A stretch of 64,000 nucleotides of DNA from contig NZ_LQWY01000044.1 in NCBI RefSeq assembly GCF_001643235.1, forward strand, positions 1 to 64,000, written 5' to 3'. Within the stretch, counting starts at the first letter, position 1. Each line of letters begins with the position of its first letter. A model generated the notes under the pieces. That model was not told the origin of the DNA. It saw only the letters and a list, made by a program, of their open reading frames with translations, and searched no databases. A program made the position numbers and the translations under genes. Origin of the DNA: Domibacillus aminovorans. Its GTDB lineage: Bacteria; Bacillota; Bacilli; Bacillales; Domibacillaceae. Below are positions 43,797 to 52,942 of this stretch, piece after piece.

Positions 43797-45218
43797 ATGA
43801 CAAATATGAATAGACGAATTGAAAAAGATTTTTTAGGAGAAAAAGAAGTACCTGCTGATGCCTACTATGGAATTCAAACATTGCGCGCAGTTGAAAATTT
43901 TCCGATTACAGGCTACCGTATCCATGCAGAGTTAATTAAAGCAATGGCAATTGTCAAAAAAGCAGCAGCTATTGCCAACAGAAAGGTTAATCGCCTCCCT
44001 CCTCATTTGGAAAAAGCCATCGTTCAAGCGGCTGAAGAAATTATTGACGGTCAGTGGCATGACCAATTCATTGTTGACCCTATACAAGGCGGAGCTGGCA
44101 CGTCCATTAATATGAATGCAAATGAGGTTATTTCAAATCGCGCCTTGGAAATACTCGGCAGAAAAAAAGGGGACTATGCTTTTTTGAGCCCGAATACACA
44201 TGTCAACATGGCACAATCAACAAACGATGCTTTTCCAACCGCTATTCATATTGCAACACTTGCTCTTTCAAAAAAATTACTATCAACCATGGAATACATG
44301 CATCAAACTTTTAAGGAGAAAGCGAACGAATTTGATCATATTATCAAAATGGGCCGCACTCACTTACAGGATGCCGTTCCAATCCGGCTCGGGCAAGAAT
44401 TTGAAGCATACTGCCGTGTTATCGAGCGGGATATAAAACGCATTACTCAATCACGGCAGCACTTATATGATGTAAATATGGGCGCAACAGCTGTTGGAAC
44501 AGGTTTAAATGCGGACCCTCAATACATTTTAGCCGTTGTCAAACAGTTAGAGACGATCAGTGGTTTCCCACTCCTTGCAGCGGAAAATCTAGTGGATGCA
44601 ACGCAAAACACAGACGTCTACACAGAAGTATCCGCGTCGTTAAAAGTATGCATGATGAATATGTCCAAAATCGCAACCGATCTTAGATTAATGGCCTCCG
44701 GTCCACGTGCAGGGTTAAATGAACTTAACTTACCAGCCCGACAACCAGGTTCTTCTATAATGCCAGGAAAAGTGAACCCTGTAATGGCTGAAGTCATTAA
44801 TCAAATTGCCTTTCAAGTAATCGGAAACGACAACACCATCTGCCTTGCATCAGAAGCCGGTCAGCTTGAATTAAATGTAATGGAGCCTGTTCTCGTTTTC
44901 AATCTGCTTCAGTCAATTAGTATTATGAACAATGGATTCAACGTTTTTACTAATTACTGCGTTTCAGGTATAAAAGCAAATGAAGAGCAAATGAAACATT
45001 ATGTAGAAACAAGTGTCGGGACGATTACAGCCATTAACCCACATATCGGCTATGAAACAGCAGCAAAAATTGCCCGTGAAGCTATAATCTCAGGGAAGTC
45101 TGTCCGTGAGCTTTGCAAGCAATATAGTATTTTGTCTGAAGAAGATTTAAATCAAATTTTAGATCCTTATGAAATGACCAACCCAGGTATATCTGGAGCA
45201 TCTTTATTAGATAAGTAA
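43797..45218 (+). CDS. aspA: aspartate ammonia-lyase
   Basis: Converts aspartate to fumarate and ammonia. The 473-aa protein has the superfamily signature GSSIMPGKVNP (near residue 320), SPNTHVNMAQSTNDAFPTA (about 131-149) and GRTHLQDAVPIRLGQEF (about 188). The AspA-type C-terminus (PHIGYETAAKIAREAI) separates it from fumarase. RBS GGGAG seven bases before the ATG. It is a single gene, unlike B. subtilis ansAB, since no asparaginase gene is beside it. Confidence 0.95.
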   Translation: MTNMNRRIEKDFLGEKEVPADAYYGIQTLRAVENFPITGYRIHAELIKAMAIVKKAAAIANRKVNRLPPHLEKAIVQAAEEIIDGQWHDQFIVDPIQGGAGTSINMNANEVISNRALEILGRKKGDYAFLSPNTHVNMAQSTNDAFPTAIHIATLALSKKLLSTMEYMHQTFKEKANEFDHIIKMGRTHLQDAVPIRLGQEFEAYCRVIERDIKRITQSRQHLYDVNMGATAVGTGLNADPQYILAVVKQLETISGFPLLAAENLVDATQNTDVYTEVSASLKVCMMNMSKIATDLRLMASGPRAGLNELNLPARQPGSSIMPGKVNPVMAEVINQIAFQVIGNDNTICLASEAGQLELNVMEPVLVFNLLQSISIMNNGFNVFTNYCVSGIKANEEQMKHYVETSVGTITAINPHIGYETAAKIAREAIISGKSVRELCKQYSILSEEDLNQILDPYEMTNPGISGASLLDK

Positions 45219-45225
45219 ATATATG

Positions 45226-45276
45226 ACTATTCGTTTAGCAGTTAATGACTGGCTTTTCGAATAGTCTTTTTCCTTT
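45226..45276 (+). terminator. terminator of aspA
   Basis: GACTATTCG pairs with CGAATAGTC over a long loop, then T5CCT5. Confidence 0.75.
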
Positions 45277-45345
45277 TTTAATCTCAATGATCCTCATCGA
45301 GCAGCTATTCACACACTTCCACCAGGCTTCATGATCTCACATCTC

Positions 45346-45906
45346 CTACTCCATATTCTTGATATGTTGTGTCGATATAAGTTGATCAACGAGTTTTTCA
45401 GCTGTTTTCCGATACATATTGCTCATATGAACGAGCGAAAGAATATGCATAATGTGTTCAAGTTCATTTGTATCCGCTTTAATTTCATTCATGCGGCTCA
45501 TCGCGTCTTCTTTAAAATGAGTGACATTGTTTGCGGCAATATCGAGATAACTTTTGTAAAATGAATCAATATCGATTTCATCAATATTTTCATTCACACC
45601 TTCAAGTGTCGTTTTAATATCGCTAATTGATAGTGTGCCTTTCAGCTGGTAGATGAGACTGATTAATAATAAATGCTCTTTAGAATACTTTTTTTGTTTA
45701 ATCGGGAAAAGCAGCTTTCCTTTCGCATAGTTGTTAATCATCGTTTTCGTTAGCACTTTTTCGTCTTCATTGCGGGTTGATTGATTAAATGTATGTTCAA
45801 ATAATTGAATGACTTGGTCCATATATAGATCAATGTTTGGTATATCATCCGGTGTGAGCTGGTTTTCGAGATGCAGTTCATTCAAAATGTCTATTAAATT
45901 CCCCAT
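45346..45906 (-). CDS. DUF1836 protein, predicted DNA-binding
   Basis: A 186-aa protein of the DUF1836 family. The central part (LTKTMINNYAKGKLLFPIKQ, then KKYSKEHLLLISLIYQLKGT) is like a MerR-type HTH recognition region. The C-terminal half is helical. The family is widespread in Firmicutes without known targets. RBS GAAGGTG before the ATG. It is divergent from the hemolysin-III gene and may regulate it or itself. Confidence 0.82.
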   Translation of the reverse strand: MGNLIDILNELHLENQLTPDDIPNIDLYMDQVIQLFEHTFNQSTRNEDEKVLTKTMINNYAKGKLLFPIKQKKYSKEHLLLISLIYQLKGTLSISDIKTTLEGVNENIDEIDIDSFYKSYLDIAANNVTHFKEDAMSRMNEIKADTNELEHIMHILSLVHMSNMYRKTAEKLVDQLISTQHIKNME

Positions 45907-45975
45907 AGTAACACCTTCTTTTTTATCATAATTATATTGTCTTTATTATAGGTGAATATTGATATAGTGTAAAAC

Positions 45976-46004
45976 TTGACTATGTAATGTTACAACTCTA
46001 TTAT
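45976..46004 (+). promoter_or_regulatory. promoter of the hemolysin III-like gene
   Basis: TTGACT (45976-45981), a 17-bp spacer and TATTAT (45999-46004); a TATAAT overlaps just downstream. Confidence 0.65.
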
Positions 46005-46049
46005 AATATGTAGTATCAAAAACTATATATCGCTTTGGAGGTATTTTGA

Positions 46050-46697
46050 ATGACTGTTTTTATTCGAGAACCGATTAATGCACTTACCCATTTAGCTGGC
46101 GCCATTTTATCAGTCGCAGCACTGATTGCAATGGTTATCAAAGCAGCGTTCACTATTGAATCAGCGGCCGCTATTACAGCTGTTACAATTTTCGGCGTCA
46201 GTTTAATTCTTTTATACTCAGCATCCGCTGCCTATCATTCTGTTATTGCAAGAGATACCGTCATTGCCTTTTTCAGACGGCTTGATCATTCCATGATCTT
46301 TATTTTAATTGCCGGTTCCTATACACCTTTTTGTTTAATCAGTTTGAATAATACGACCGGATGGACGCTGTTTTGCATCGTTTCAGCCATTGCGGTGTTC
46401 GGCGTTATCTTTAAAATGGTCTGGTTTAACTGTCCGAGGTGGTTGTCAACAGCTCTTTACATTGTCATGGGCTGGATGGCGATTTTCATATTCTCTCCGC
46501 TCGCATCAAATATGGAATCAGCTGGACTCTTGCTGCTTGTAGTGGGCGGCGTTCTGTACACAATCGGCGGCATCATTTACGGATTAAAACCGAAGTGGCT
46601 GCAGTTCAAACAAATGGGCTTTCACGAAATCTTTCACATCTTCATCCTGCTTGGCAGTCTTGCTCACTTTTTAAGTGTTTATGTATACGTGTTATGA
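46050..46697 (+). CDS. hemolysin III / PAQR-family membrane protein
   Basis: A 215-aa seven-helix membrane protein of the YqfA/HlyIII (PAQR) family. The putative metal-binding residues are in the expected places: NALTHLAGA at the start, SAAYHS in helix 2 with the following RRLDHS, and HEIFHIFILLGSLAHF at the end. Despite the name, haemolysis is not established for most members; roles in membrane lipid homeostasis are proposed. TTTGGAGGT RBS. A strong terminator follows. Confidence 0.92.
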   Translation: MTVFIREPINALTHLAGAILSVAALIAMVIKAAFTIESAAAITAVTIFGVSLILLYSASAAYHSVIARDTVIAFFRRLDHSMIFILIAGSYTPFCLISLNNTTGWTLFCIVSAIAVFGVIFKMVWFNCPRWLSTALYIVMGWMAIFIFSPLASNMESAGLLLLVVGGVLYTIGGIIYGLKPKWLQFKQMGFHEIFHIFILLGSLAHFLSVYVYVL

Positions 46698-46710
46698 TAG
46701 GGAATTAATG

Positions 46711-46755
46711 CAAAAAGATCAGTCTTCTCGTGTTTAAGAAGACTGATCTTTTATT
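46711..46755. terminator. terminator after the hemolysin III-like gene
   Basis: AAAGATCAGTCTTCT pairs with AGAAGACTGATCTTT; flanked by A and T tracts. Confidence 0.9.
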
Positions 46756-46774
46756 TATATATGACACCTACAAA

Positions 46775-47152
46775 TTATGTTAAGACATAATCAGCTAGTA
46801 CTCTTTGCACTTCATAAATATTTAAACTTTTATTAAACTGTTTCTTAATCGGTGCCGTATCACCTGTAATCCAAATTTGCAGCTCTGCATCCAGATCAAA
46901 ACTTCCCGCCGTTTCAACACTAAAGCGGGTAATACTTTTATATGGCAAAGACTGAATTTCCACTTTCTTTCCTGTCATCCCCTGCTTATCAACTAAGATC
47001 AGCCGTCGGTTCGTGAAAATAAACAGATCGCGAATCAGTTTGTACGATTTTTCTACTTTTTCATTTGTTGCCAGAACCTCTCCGAATTCCTTTTTCATAT
47101 CTTCATTATCAACTTCTGAAGCATTCCCCATCAATCCATCCAAAAACCCCAC
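46775..47152 (-). CDS. bacterial PH-domain protein (YvbH-like)
   Basis: A 125-aa protein consisting of one bacterial PH domain. The frame opens 3 codons earlier with a GTG inside the GGAG RBS; the GTG before GFLDGLMGNASEVD is 8 bp from the RBS and matches the way relatives begin. The family core LIRDLFIFTNRRLILVDKQG and PYKSITRFSVETAGSFDLDA is well conserved. Biochemical role unknown; PH domains of this kind are thought to mediate oligomer or membrane contacts. Confidence 0.88.
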   Translation of the reverse strand: MGFLDGLMGNASEVDNEDMKKEFGEVLATNEKVEKSYKLIRDLFIFTNRRLILVDKQGMTGKKVEIQSLPYKSITRFSVETAGSFDLDAELQIWITGDTAPIKKQFNKSLNIYEVQRVLADYVLT

Positions 47153-47262
47153 TTCATCCACTCCTTCATTATTTTTCTTAATTATATGATGGTTATTCCA
47201 ATTTTAATAATTATGATTTATTCAAACGGAAAACCTATTGAAAGATACGCTCAGACGGCAAA

Positions 47263-47302
47263 TAAGCTCACCTCCAAATCGTTGACTTGGAGGTGAGCTT
47301 TG
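47263..47302 (-). terminator. terminator of dhaKLM
   Basis: AAGCTCACCTCCAA pairs perfectly with TTGGAGGTGAGCTT. Confidence 0.88.
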
Positions 47303-47306
47303 CTTA

Positions 47307-47690
47307 TTAATTCGTTTTTTCTTTTGATAAATATTCCTGCTCAAGCTCTGTCACAATCTGATCGATCCGTTGGCCTTGTCCACTTAAGACTGCTGCTAGA
47401 AACGATCCTTCCACGAGAGGAACGTCGACGAAGCGAATGGTATGCTTTCCGGTATACAATTCGAGAGCCAATTCCGCATTCATCGTTGCCGATCCGATAT
47501 CTGTCAAAATCAATGCATCATCGGAAATTTGAGAAAAAGCTTGCTCGATTCGCGAGACTTCTGTCCCGATTTTTCCACCTTCTAATCCGGCCGCGACCAG
47601 AATCTCAATAGATGGTACCATCTCAGCCAGCAATTCCTTTAAACCTGTTGCGAGCTTTTCACTATGCGAGACGAGAATCAGATTAATCAT
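47307..47690 (-). CDS. dhaM: PTS-dependent dihydroxyacetone kinase, phosphotransfer subunit DhaM
   Basis: A 127-aa EIIA-Man-like subunit that takes phosphate from HPr and passes it to ADP on DhaL. The phosphorylated histidine is His9 (LILVSHS). GTDIGSATMN-like TDIGSATMNAELALE is conserved. It overlaps dhaL by 8 bp, giving a tightly coupled dhaK-dhaL-dhaM operon. Confidence 0.93.
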   Translation of the reverse strand: MINLILVSHSEKLATGLKELLAEMVPSIEILVAAGLEGGKIGTEVSRIEQAFSQISDDALILTDIGSATMNAELALELYTGKHTIRFVDVPLVEGSFLAAVLSGQGQRIDQIVTELEQEYLSKEKTN

Positions 47691-48285
47691 GAAGCACCTC
47701 CACGATGTTCTTTAAGAGGATCGAACTCGATAAGGCTCCTGGATCTTGAACACCCTTTGTCGCTTCTCCAAAGTAGGAAGCACGCCCTTTTGTTGCCACG
47801 AGATCCTTCGTATCCACTAACGCTTGATCAATCACTTCTTCTAAAGTCGAATCAGCTTGAAGGGATGCAGTAAATGGTTCCCAAATATCAACCATCGTTT
47901 TCTGACCGGCTTGTGATTTCCCACGACTCTTGATGCCTTCTGTTGCTTCTTTAAAACCAGCAAACAGATCCTCTCCCTCTACCGACTTCATCCCGCTCCA
48001 TTTTGTCGCGAACTTTACGAATGCTGTTCCATACAAAGGACCCGAAGCACCACCGACCGTCTTAATGAGCGTCATTCCAACTAGTTTTGACAATTCTCCA
48101 AGATCTGCAAGAGAATTCTGTACCTCGAGCTCCTTTTTAACACCTTGAAAACCACGAGACATATTAATTCCGTGATCACCGTCTCCAATTTCTCTGTCTA
48201 AGTCGGTCAGTTCATCCTTTTGTTGTTCAATTGCGTCCGCTGTCGCAAGCAAGGCTGTGCGTAATGCTTCTACTGTTAATTTCAT
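47683..48285 (-). CDS. dhaL: dihydroxyacetone kinase ADP-binding subunit DhaL
   Basis: A 200-aa helical-barrel subunit carrying tightly bound ADP. The magnesium-binding aspartates are in the DREIGDGDHGINMSRG motif (near 30-43), and GGASGPLYGTAF marks the nucleotide site. It sits 10 bp after dhaK and shares the operon. It passes phosphate from DhaM to dihydroxyacetone held by DhaK. Confidence 0.95.
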   Translation of the reverse strand: MKLTVEALRTALLATADAIEQQKDELTDLDREIGDGDHGINMSRGFQGVKKELEVQNSLADLGELSKLVGMTLIKTVGGASGPLYGTAFVKFATKWSGMKSVEGEDLFAGFKEATEGIKSRGKSQAGQKTMVDIWEPFTASLQADSTLEEVIDQALVDTKDLVATKGRASYFGEATKGVQDPGALSSSILLKNIVEVLHD

Positions 48286-48295
48286 CTATTCCACC

Positions 48296-49273
48296 TCACA
48301 CTAAAAATCCGATTGCCTTTGACGAGGCATCTAAATATTGAAGTAATTCCTCATCAACAGGGAGTAACGTGATGGAGAATCCATGCATTTCAAGTGCCGT
48401 CATGTAATTTCCTACATAAGGACGGACAATTTCATATCCTTTTTGCTCGAGTAGTTCACTTACATATTTATAAGTCAGATACAGCTCAGAGACCGGCGTC
48501 CCACCCATACCGTTTACCATGACAGCAACGCGCTTATCCGCCACCTCAGCTGTCAAATGCTCAACTAGCTGAGCTGCGATGTCTTTGACAGGAGCGACCG
48601 CTTTTCGTTCAACGCCTTTCTCCCCGTGGATCCCAATCCCGATCCACATCTCATCGTCAGACAGTTCAAAACCCGGCTTTCCACTTTCCGGCATATAACA
48701 AGGAGACAGCGCCATTCCCATTGAACGGACCCGGCTGATGACTTTACCCGCTACTTGCTTCACCTCATCCAGTGATTTTCCAGAAGCAGCTGCTGCTCCA
48801 GCAATCTTATGGACGAAAACCGTGCCAGCGACACCTCGACGATCTTCTTCGTTCTTAATCGAGATATCGTCATTCACCACCACTGTATCGACCTGAATTC
48901 CTTCTAATTCGGCCAAATCTTTCGCCATGTCAAAATTCATGACGTCGCCCGAGTAATTCTTAACGACTAGGAGTACACCTGCACCTCCATCTGCTGCTTT
49001 GATTCCTTCGAGCACCATGTCCGGTGTTGGTGAGGTGAATACTTCCCCACAGACAGCCGCATCAAGCATTCCGTCTCCAATATAGCCAGCGTGTGCAGGT
49101 TCATGCCCGCTACCTCCACCTGAAACGAGGCCTACCTTACCGGCGATGGCTCCACCTTTTCGTTTGACGACGTTTAATCCTTCTACCTTTTCGTACTGAT
49201 TTGGGTGAGCGAGTACGAGTCCTTCTACTATATCCGACACAAATCGATTCGCATCTTGCATTAGCTTATCCAT
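48296..49273 (-). CDS. dhaK: dihydroxyacetone kinase substrate-binding subunit DhaK
   Basis: A 325-aa subunit that binds dihydroxyacetone covalently through His216 (GIGIHGEKG). The N-terminal SGGGSGHEPAHAGYIG and KNYSGDVMNF motifs are typical. It is the first gene of dhaKLM, which turns dihydroxyacetone into its phosphate for glycolysis. The DhaM partner shows it is the PEP-dependent, not ATP-dependent, system. I see no gldA or glycerol genes beside it and no clear regulator. Confidence 0.95.
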   Translation of the reverse strand: MDKLMQDANRFVSDIVEGLVLAHPNQYEKVEGLNVVKRKGGAIAGKVGLVSGGGSGHEPAHAGYIGDGMLDAAVCGEVFTSPTPDMVLEGIKAADGGAGVLLVVKNYSGDVMNFDMAKDLAELEGIQVDTVVVNDDISIKNEEDRRGVAGTVFVHKIAGAAAASGKSLDEVKQVAGKVISRVRSMGMALSPCYMPESGKPGFELSDDEMWIGIGIHGEKGVERKAVAPVKDIAAQLVEHLTAEVADKRVAVMVNGMGGTPVSELYLTYKYVSELLEQKGYEIVRPYVGNYMTALEMHGFSITLLPVDEELLQYLDASSKAIGFLV

Positions 49274-49362
49274 CTCTATCTCCTCTTCCTCTTAATATTA
49301 TAATAATTCGACAAAACCAGCATGAAGTCCTGCGCTATTTATTTAAGAATGAACTGGCTTTT

Positions 49363-49815
49363 TTATTGTCCGAGCTGCTCAATATTCATTCGGAGGTCTT
49401 GAAGTTCTTGAATCGTTTGTAGTAATTCCGTATTTTTAAATATAGCGGCCGGATCAACAACGCCATTTTCAAGTTTGACTAGTGCATCACTTATGCCCGT
49501 TTCAAGCTGAACACTGTAATCAAGCACTTTGCCATGAATACCTTCTGCGGCAGCAGGCACTTCTATTTCCTGCATAAAATCGATATCCTGCTGCATGCTT
49601 TCAAACTGTGTCTGCACGTCTCCGACAATGTTCGGGTTAGAAGCAGCACTTTCTAGCAGCGCCGGCACATCGGTTGCGAATTGCTGTGTTTCATTTAAAA
49701 AGTCGGTCATATCGGTTGCGTATGTCAATGTATTGTTTGCTTCGTCAAGTAGACTGCATCCACTAAGAATAATAATAGCAGATAGTCCGATTGCTGCGGT
49801 CCATTTCATCATCAT
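49363..49815 (-). CDS. lipoprotein, DUF6376-like
   Basis: A 150-aa secreted lipoprotein. The signal peptide ends with the lipobox ILSGC (Cys20). The mature part is helical (DEANNTLTYATDMTDFLNET, QFESMQQDIDFMQEI). It resembles small Bacillaceae lipoproteins annotated DUF6376, with no assigned role. Three ATGs in a row follow a GGGGGAAA RBS; the first is taken. Probably a single gene. Confidence 0.75.
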   Translation of the reverse strand: MMMKWTAAIGLSAIIILSGCSLLDEANNTLTYATDMTDFLNETQQFATDVPALLESAASNPNIVGDVQTQFESMQQDIDFMQEIEVPAAAEGIHGKVLDYSVQLETGISDALVKLENGVVDPAAIFKNTELLQTIQELQDLRMNIEQLGQ

Positions 49816-49903
49816 TGGTTTCCCCCATTCAGTTTTATACCTGATATACGTCCAAATGAATTAAATGGATTCATTTTTATTTTTTGCTCCTCTATTTCAC
49901 ACA

Positions 49904-49932
49904 AAAAAACCTGCTTAATTGGCAGGTTTCAA
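49904..49932 (-). terminator. terminator of the FapA-like gene
   Basis: AAACCTGC-TTAATTG-GCAGGTTT with T7 on the minus strand; the gene's stop codon abuts the hairpin. Confidence 0.8.
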
Positions 49933-52136
49933 TAAAGGGAAATAGCACCATTTTGTTCCAATTGAGCATTCACATGATACGCCGCAACAGCAAATGTATG
50001 TACGCGGCTGCCAATCTGAATGGTCGTGTCTTCAAACACCGTATTCATTTTAATAATACCGTTTTCCGGCACATGAATACGCGTTTTTGATCCTGCTTCC
50101 GAGCCTACTTCATCAATCGTTACGTTATGTCCCGCGACAATTTCACCACCTCTGCACACGCCGCGAATAAACACATCATTACCTGTGCGGACACGGCAAT
50201 GGTAAATTCCCTGTCCGCTTACGACTAAATCGCCGCTTGAATAAAGAGAACTATTAATGGCATAAGGAACGGTCAACTGGCAGCTAGGTTCAACAGGAAT
50301 GCTGTACAGTTCATACAACTGGCGCAGCTCGTCTGTTAACTCTTTAATCGCCGCTACTTTATTGATCTGCTCTTTTGAAAGCGCGATAAACATGCTGTGC
50401 AGCCGCGCTGAACTTGTCATCCATTCTTTTTCAAGAATCGGCTGATGTTCATTAACATTCTTCACAAACCGGAGCAAAATCCCACGAAAATCCGTATATT
50501 TACGTTCAAGCAATAACCGGATCACAGAATGAAGCTCTCCCACTTGAAGCGCATTTTCCTTTTCACGACGCACCATTATGAGCTGTTTAATCGCTAGCAT
50601 CATATGATCCAAATAGTACAAAATTTCTTTCGCCTGCGCGACGAGTTCATCGATGACGATATTTGATTTACCCGCGCTGATCGTTGAAGAAAACACATTG
50701 CTTTTAACTGTCACAGAATGTCCCGATTCAAGATGTGCTTTCGATACCGTTCCTTTTACAAATATGTTTCCGCCTGATTCAACCGTCATTGATTCCTGCA
50801 CATTTCCGAGCACGCGCACATCACCTTGAAAATGAATGTTACCCGAATCGAGGTCTACATCTTTCGAATGAACAAGTTCCTCCATAACATCTGCCTTAAA
50901 CAGCATCCCGCGCCACTCCAATTGCGGTCTCCCGCCTTTTAGAGCAATGATCTTCTTATCTGTCACAATCACATTTTTACCGGGGCGGACCGTCACATCT
51001 TTCACCGCTTTCGGTAAAATTGGTTTCCCGAGCAAATCGGTTCCCGCCATCCCTGGCACCGATGAAATGACTTCTGCGATCATTTCGCCTTCTTCCACAT
51101 TGACAAATATATTTTTCTCACGGTAATCAACCTTTTCTACTTCATCCCATGACATCTCATCCGGCTCACGGACGAGCACGTGAACATCCCCATTTAACCC
51201 TTCTGTCGGATATGTTCCTTTTGCAATAATGTAATCCTTTGAGCTCGGGTTTCGACACGCATCGACAATCGTATGCCGTAATATGCCATGCGTTACATTC
51301 AACTCCTGCAGTCGCTTCATCACTTTCTTCACTTCTATATCATTTGACTCCAGCACTTCCTCTTCCGCTTCAATCCGGAGCGTCAACGCCGGCTGCATAT
51401 CATTCAAATACCGATTAATCCGCTTGCCAGGCTCGTATGAAAGAACCGCCAGCATATCCTGTTCAATAAGCTGGATGTCCATCTTTGACGCAGACACTTC
51501 ATCGGTCACATGCACTAAAATATTATCAAGCGGCGTCACAGTTGTCCGCTCTTCAATTTGCCGCCCATTGACAATCACCCGCACGTTATCTGTTGGCTCA
51601 ATAAACGGATAACGATCCCCCTCCGAATGTACGAGGACACGCCCATTTTGTACAAACACACAAGGCCCTTCCTTTTTCAAAAGGACCTGTTCATCTGTAT
51701 TAGACTGATCCCGCTTCAAATGCTGTTCATCTTCTCGATCATCGAGAGGCAAATCAATCGATTCATCTATATTAAACGGTTTCTTCTGTTCCATTTTTAT
51801 TAAAGGGACAGCCTTTTTGATTACAAGCACTTCTGCGGGATGCTTTTTTAACCCGAACAAACTTTTAGCAGGTCTTGACAGCACAGTTACATTGACCTCA
51901 TTGATCGTGGCGCCGAGAAGTGCCAATGCCTTATTCACCGCGGCCTCAATTGTTTCTCCTTTAGTTTGAATGGATGGTTCCACCTCATTCACTCCTTTTG
52001 CAAAGACTTCCCATTCTTCATTAACAGCTACAATGATCCCTTCTTTATTTACGATCACAACATGATCACGAAATGAATTTAATACGGACTGAACATCAAA
52101 CCCCCTCTCTCCACAACACCCGACAATATACTGCAT
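49929..52136 (-). CDS. large FapA/DUF342 protein with PAS-like and Jag_N-like N-terminal parts
   Basis: A 735-aa cytoplasmic protein. Residues about 13-50 (NSFRDHVVIVNKEGIIVAVN) look like the start of a PAS domain. About 58-108 (GETIEAAVNKALALLGATIN to KSLFGLKKHPAEVLVIK) resembles the Jag_N domain. From about 220 onward is a FapA (DUF342) region: MAGTDLLGKPI, then beta-helix repeats (IHFQGDVRVLGNVQESMTVE, GGNIFVKGTV), a helical insert (about 510-620) and more repeats. FapA proteins act in flagellar assembly or polymer-like roles, but no flagellar genes are here. The start lacks a good RBS, so the first residues are uncertain. Confidence 0.75.
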   Translation of the reverse strand: MQYIVGCCGERGFDVQSVLNSFRDHVVIVNKEGIIVAVNEEWEVFAKGVNEVEPSIQTKGETIEAAVNKALALLGATINEVNVTVLSRPAKSLFGLKKHPAEVLVIKKAVPLIKMEQKKPFNIDESIDLPLDDREDEQHLKRDQSNTDEQVLLKKEGPCVFVQNGRVLVHSEGDRYPFIEPTDNVRVIVNGRQIEERTTVTPLDNILVHVTDEVSASKMDIQLIEQDMLAVLSYEPGKRINRYLNDMQPALTLRIEAEEEVLESNDIEVKKVMKRLQELNVTHGILRHTIVDACRNPSSKDYIIAKGTYPTEGLNGDVHVLVREPDEMSWDEVEKVDYREKNIFVNVEEGEMIAEVISSVPGMAGTDLLGKPILPKAVKDVTVRPGKNVIVTDKKIIALKGGRPQLEWRGMLFKADVMEELVHSKDVDLDSGNIHFQGDVRVLGNVQESMTVESGGNIFVKGTVSKAHLESGHSVTVKSNVFSSTISAGKSNIVIDELVAQAKEILYYLDHMMLAIKQLIMVRREKENALQVGELHSVIRLLLERKYTDFRGILLRFVKNVNEHQPILEKEWMTSSARLHSMFIALSKEQINKVAAIKELTDELRQLYELYSIPVEPSCQLTVPYAINSSLYSSGDLVVSGQGIYHCRVRTGNDVFIRGVCRGGEIVAGHNVTIDEVGSEAGSKTRIHVPENGIIKMNTVFEDTTIQIGSRVHTFAVAAYHVNAQLEQNGAISLY

Positions 52137-52144
52137 TTCCCAAC

Positions 52145-52170
52145 AATAGTACCATTGCTATAGTACTATT
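52145..52170. promoter_or_regulatory. inverted repeat upstream of the FapA-like gene
   Basis: AATAGTAC (52145-52152) and GTACTATT (52163-52170), perfect 8-bp arms with a 10-bp centre, just before the gene start. It may be an operator or an RNA hairpin. Confidence 0.4.
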
Positions 52171-52234
52171 ATATATCAAAAAGGGGAACACCGTTTTGAT
52201 TACTCATCTTCCTTCTTATCCTTATTATCGGACA

Positions 52235-52268
52235 ATAAAAAGCCTCCGACAGTACTCTGTCGAAGACT
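52235..52268 (-). terminator. terminator of the corrinoid operon
   Basis: On the minus strand AGTCTTCGACAG pairs with CTGTCGGAGGCT (one mismatch), then TTTTTATT. It follows the last gene, cblS. Confidence 0.8.
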
Positions 52269-52273
52269 CCATT

Positions 52274-52942
52274 TTATATCTTACACCAGTAAACGATTCC
52301 CGCTGCCTGTTCCACTGCTTTCATCGCCACTTCCTGTACGGCGATGATAAAACACGTCGCCGGGCCGGATGATTTTTCTAAATCCAATTCGCATGTAAGA
52401 GGTCTCTCCGCTAATTGTTCCAATTCATAGCGAATTCCTTTTGATCCAACTGGTACAACCGATTCAACACCTGGCATAGAATTGATTTTTTTAAAAACAG
52501 CTAGAGAAGCAACATCATCTGGATTTTCCAACACTTCTGAACCGACAAGCGGTTTACCGATAACACCGTACCGTACCGCATTCCGGTCAAATTGATCGAT
52601 ATTCCGTACATGCCTGCCTATGATGACGACACCTGTTGCGGATTGATTCATGACAAAATTCGACTCGGTACTGCCAGTCAATTCAAGCGTACAGCCAATT
52701 TCTACTGCCGCCTGTTTAATACCGTCGCATAATAACGGCCACGCATCGTCCCCAGAAAAATTATGAATGATCGCCGCAAACGGTTCGCCGCCGGCTGCGA
52801 CGCACTCCATTAGTGCGACACGCGCAGAAAAATAACCAACGGTCTCATATGGAACACGAACGAGATCATTCCGCTTACCACCGATAGCCCCGCTATTGTC
52901 CGCAGCGATGATCAGCCCATTCGTTTGAATGACATCACGCAT
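52274..52942 (-). CDS. cblS: alpha-ribazole kinase CblS
   Basis: A 222-aa protein of the AIR synthase/ThiL-like fold: DNSGAIGGKRNDLVRVPYET at the front, FSARVALMECVAAGGEPFAA next, and SATGVVIIGRH. In Listeria and Geobacillus the gene paired with cblT encodes a kinase that phosphorylates alpha-ribazole, replacing the CobT route to the lower ligand. Here it overlaps cblT by 8 bp and ends the operon. It should supply alpha-ribazole phosphate for CobS. The assignment rests on fold and gene pairing. Confidence 0.8.
   Translation of the reverse strand: MRDVIQTNGLIIAADNSGAIGGKRNDLVRVPYETVGYFSARVALMECVAAGGEPFAAIIHNFSGDDAWPLLCDGIKQAAVEIGCTLELTGSTESNFVMNQSATGVVIIGRHVRNIDQFDRNAVRYGVIGKPLVGSEVLENPDDVASLAVFKKINSMPGVESVVPVGSKGIRYELEQLAERPLTCELDLEKSSGPATCFIIAVQEVAMKAVEQAAGIVYWCKI

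Noticed and set aside
49274-49362. Promoter of dhaKLM
   Set aside because: A TATAAT is visible on the minus strand, but no acceptable -35 at 16-18 bp, so not called.
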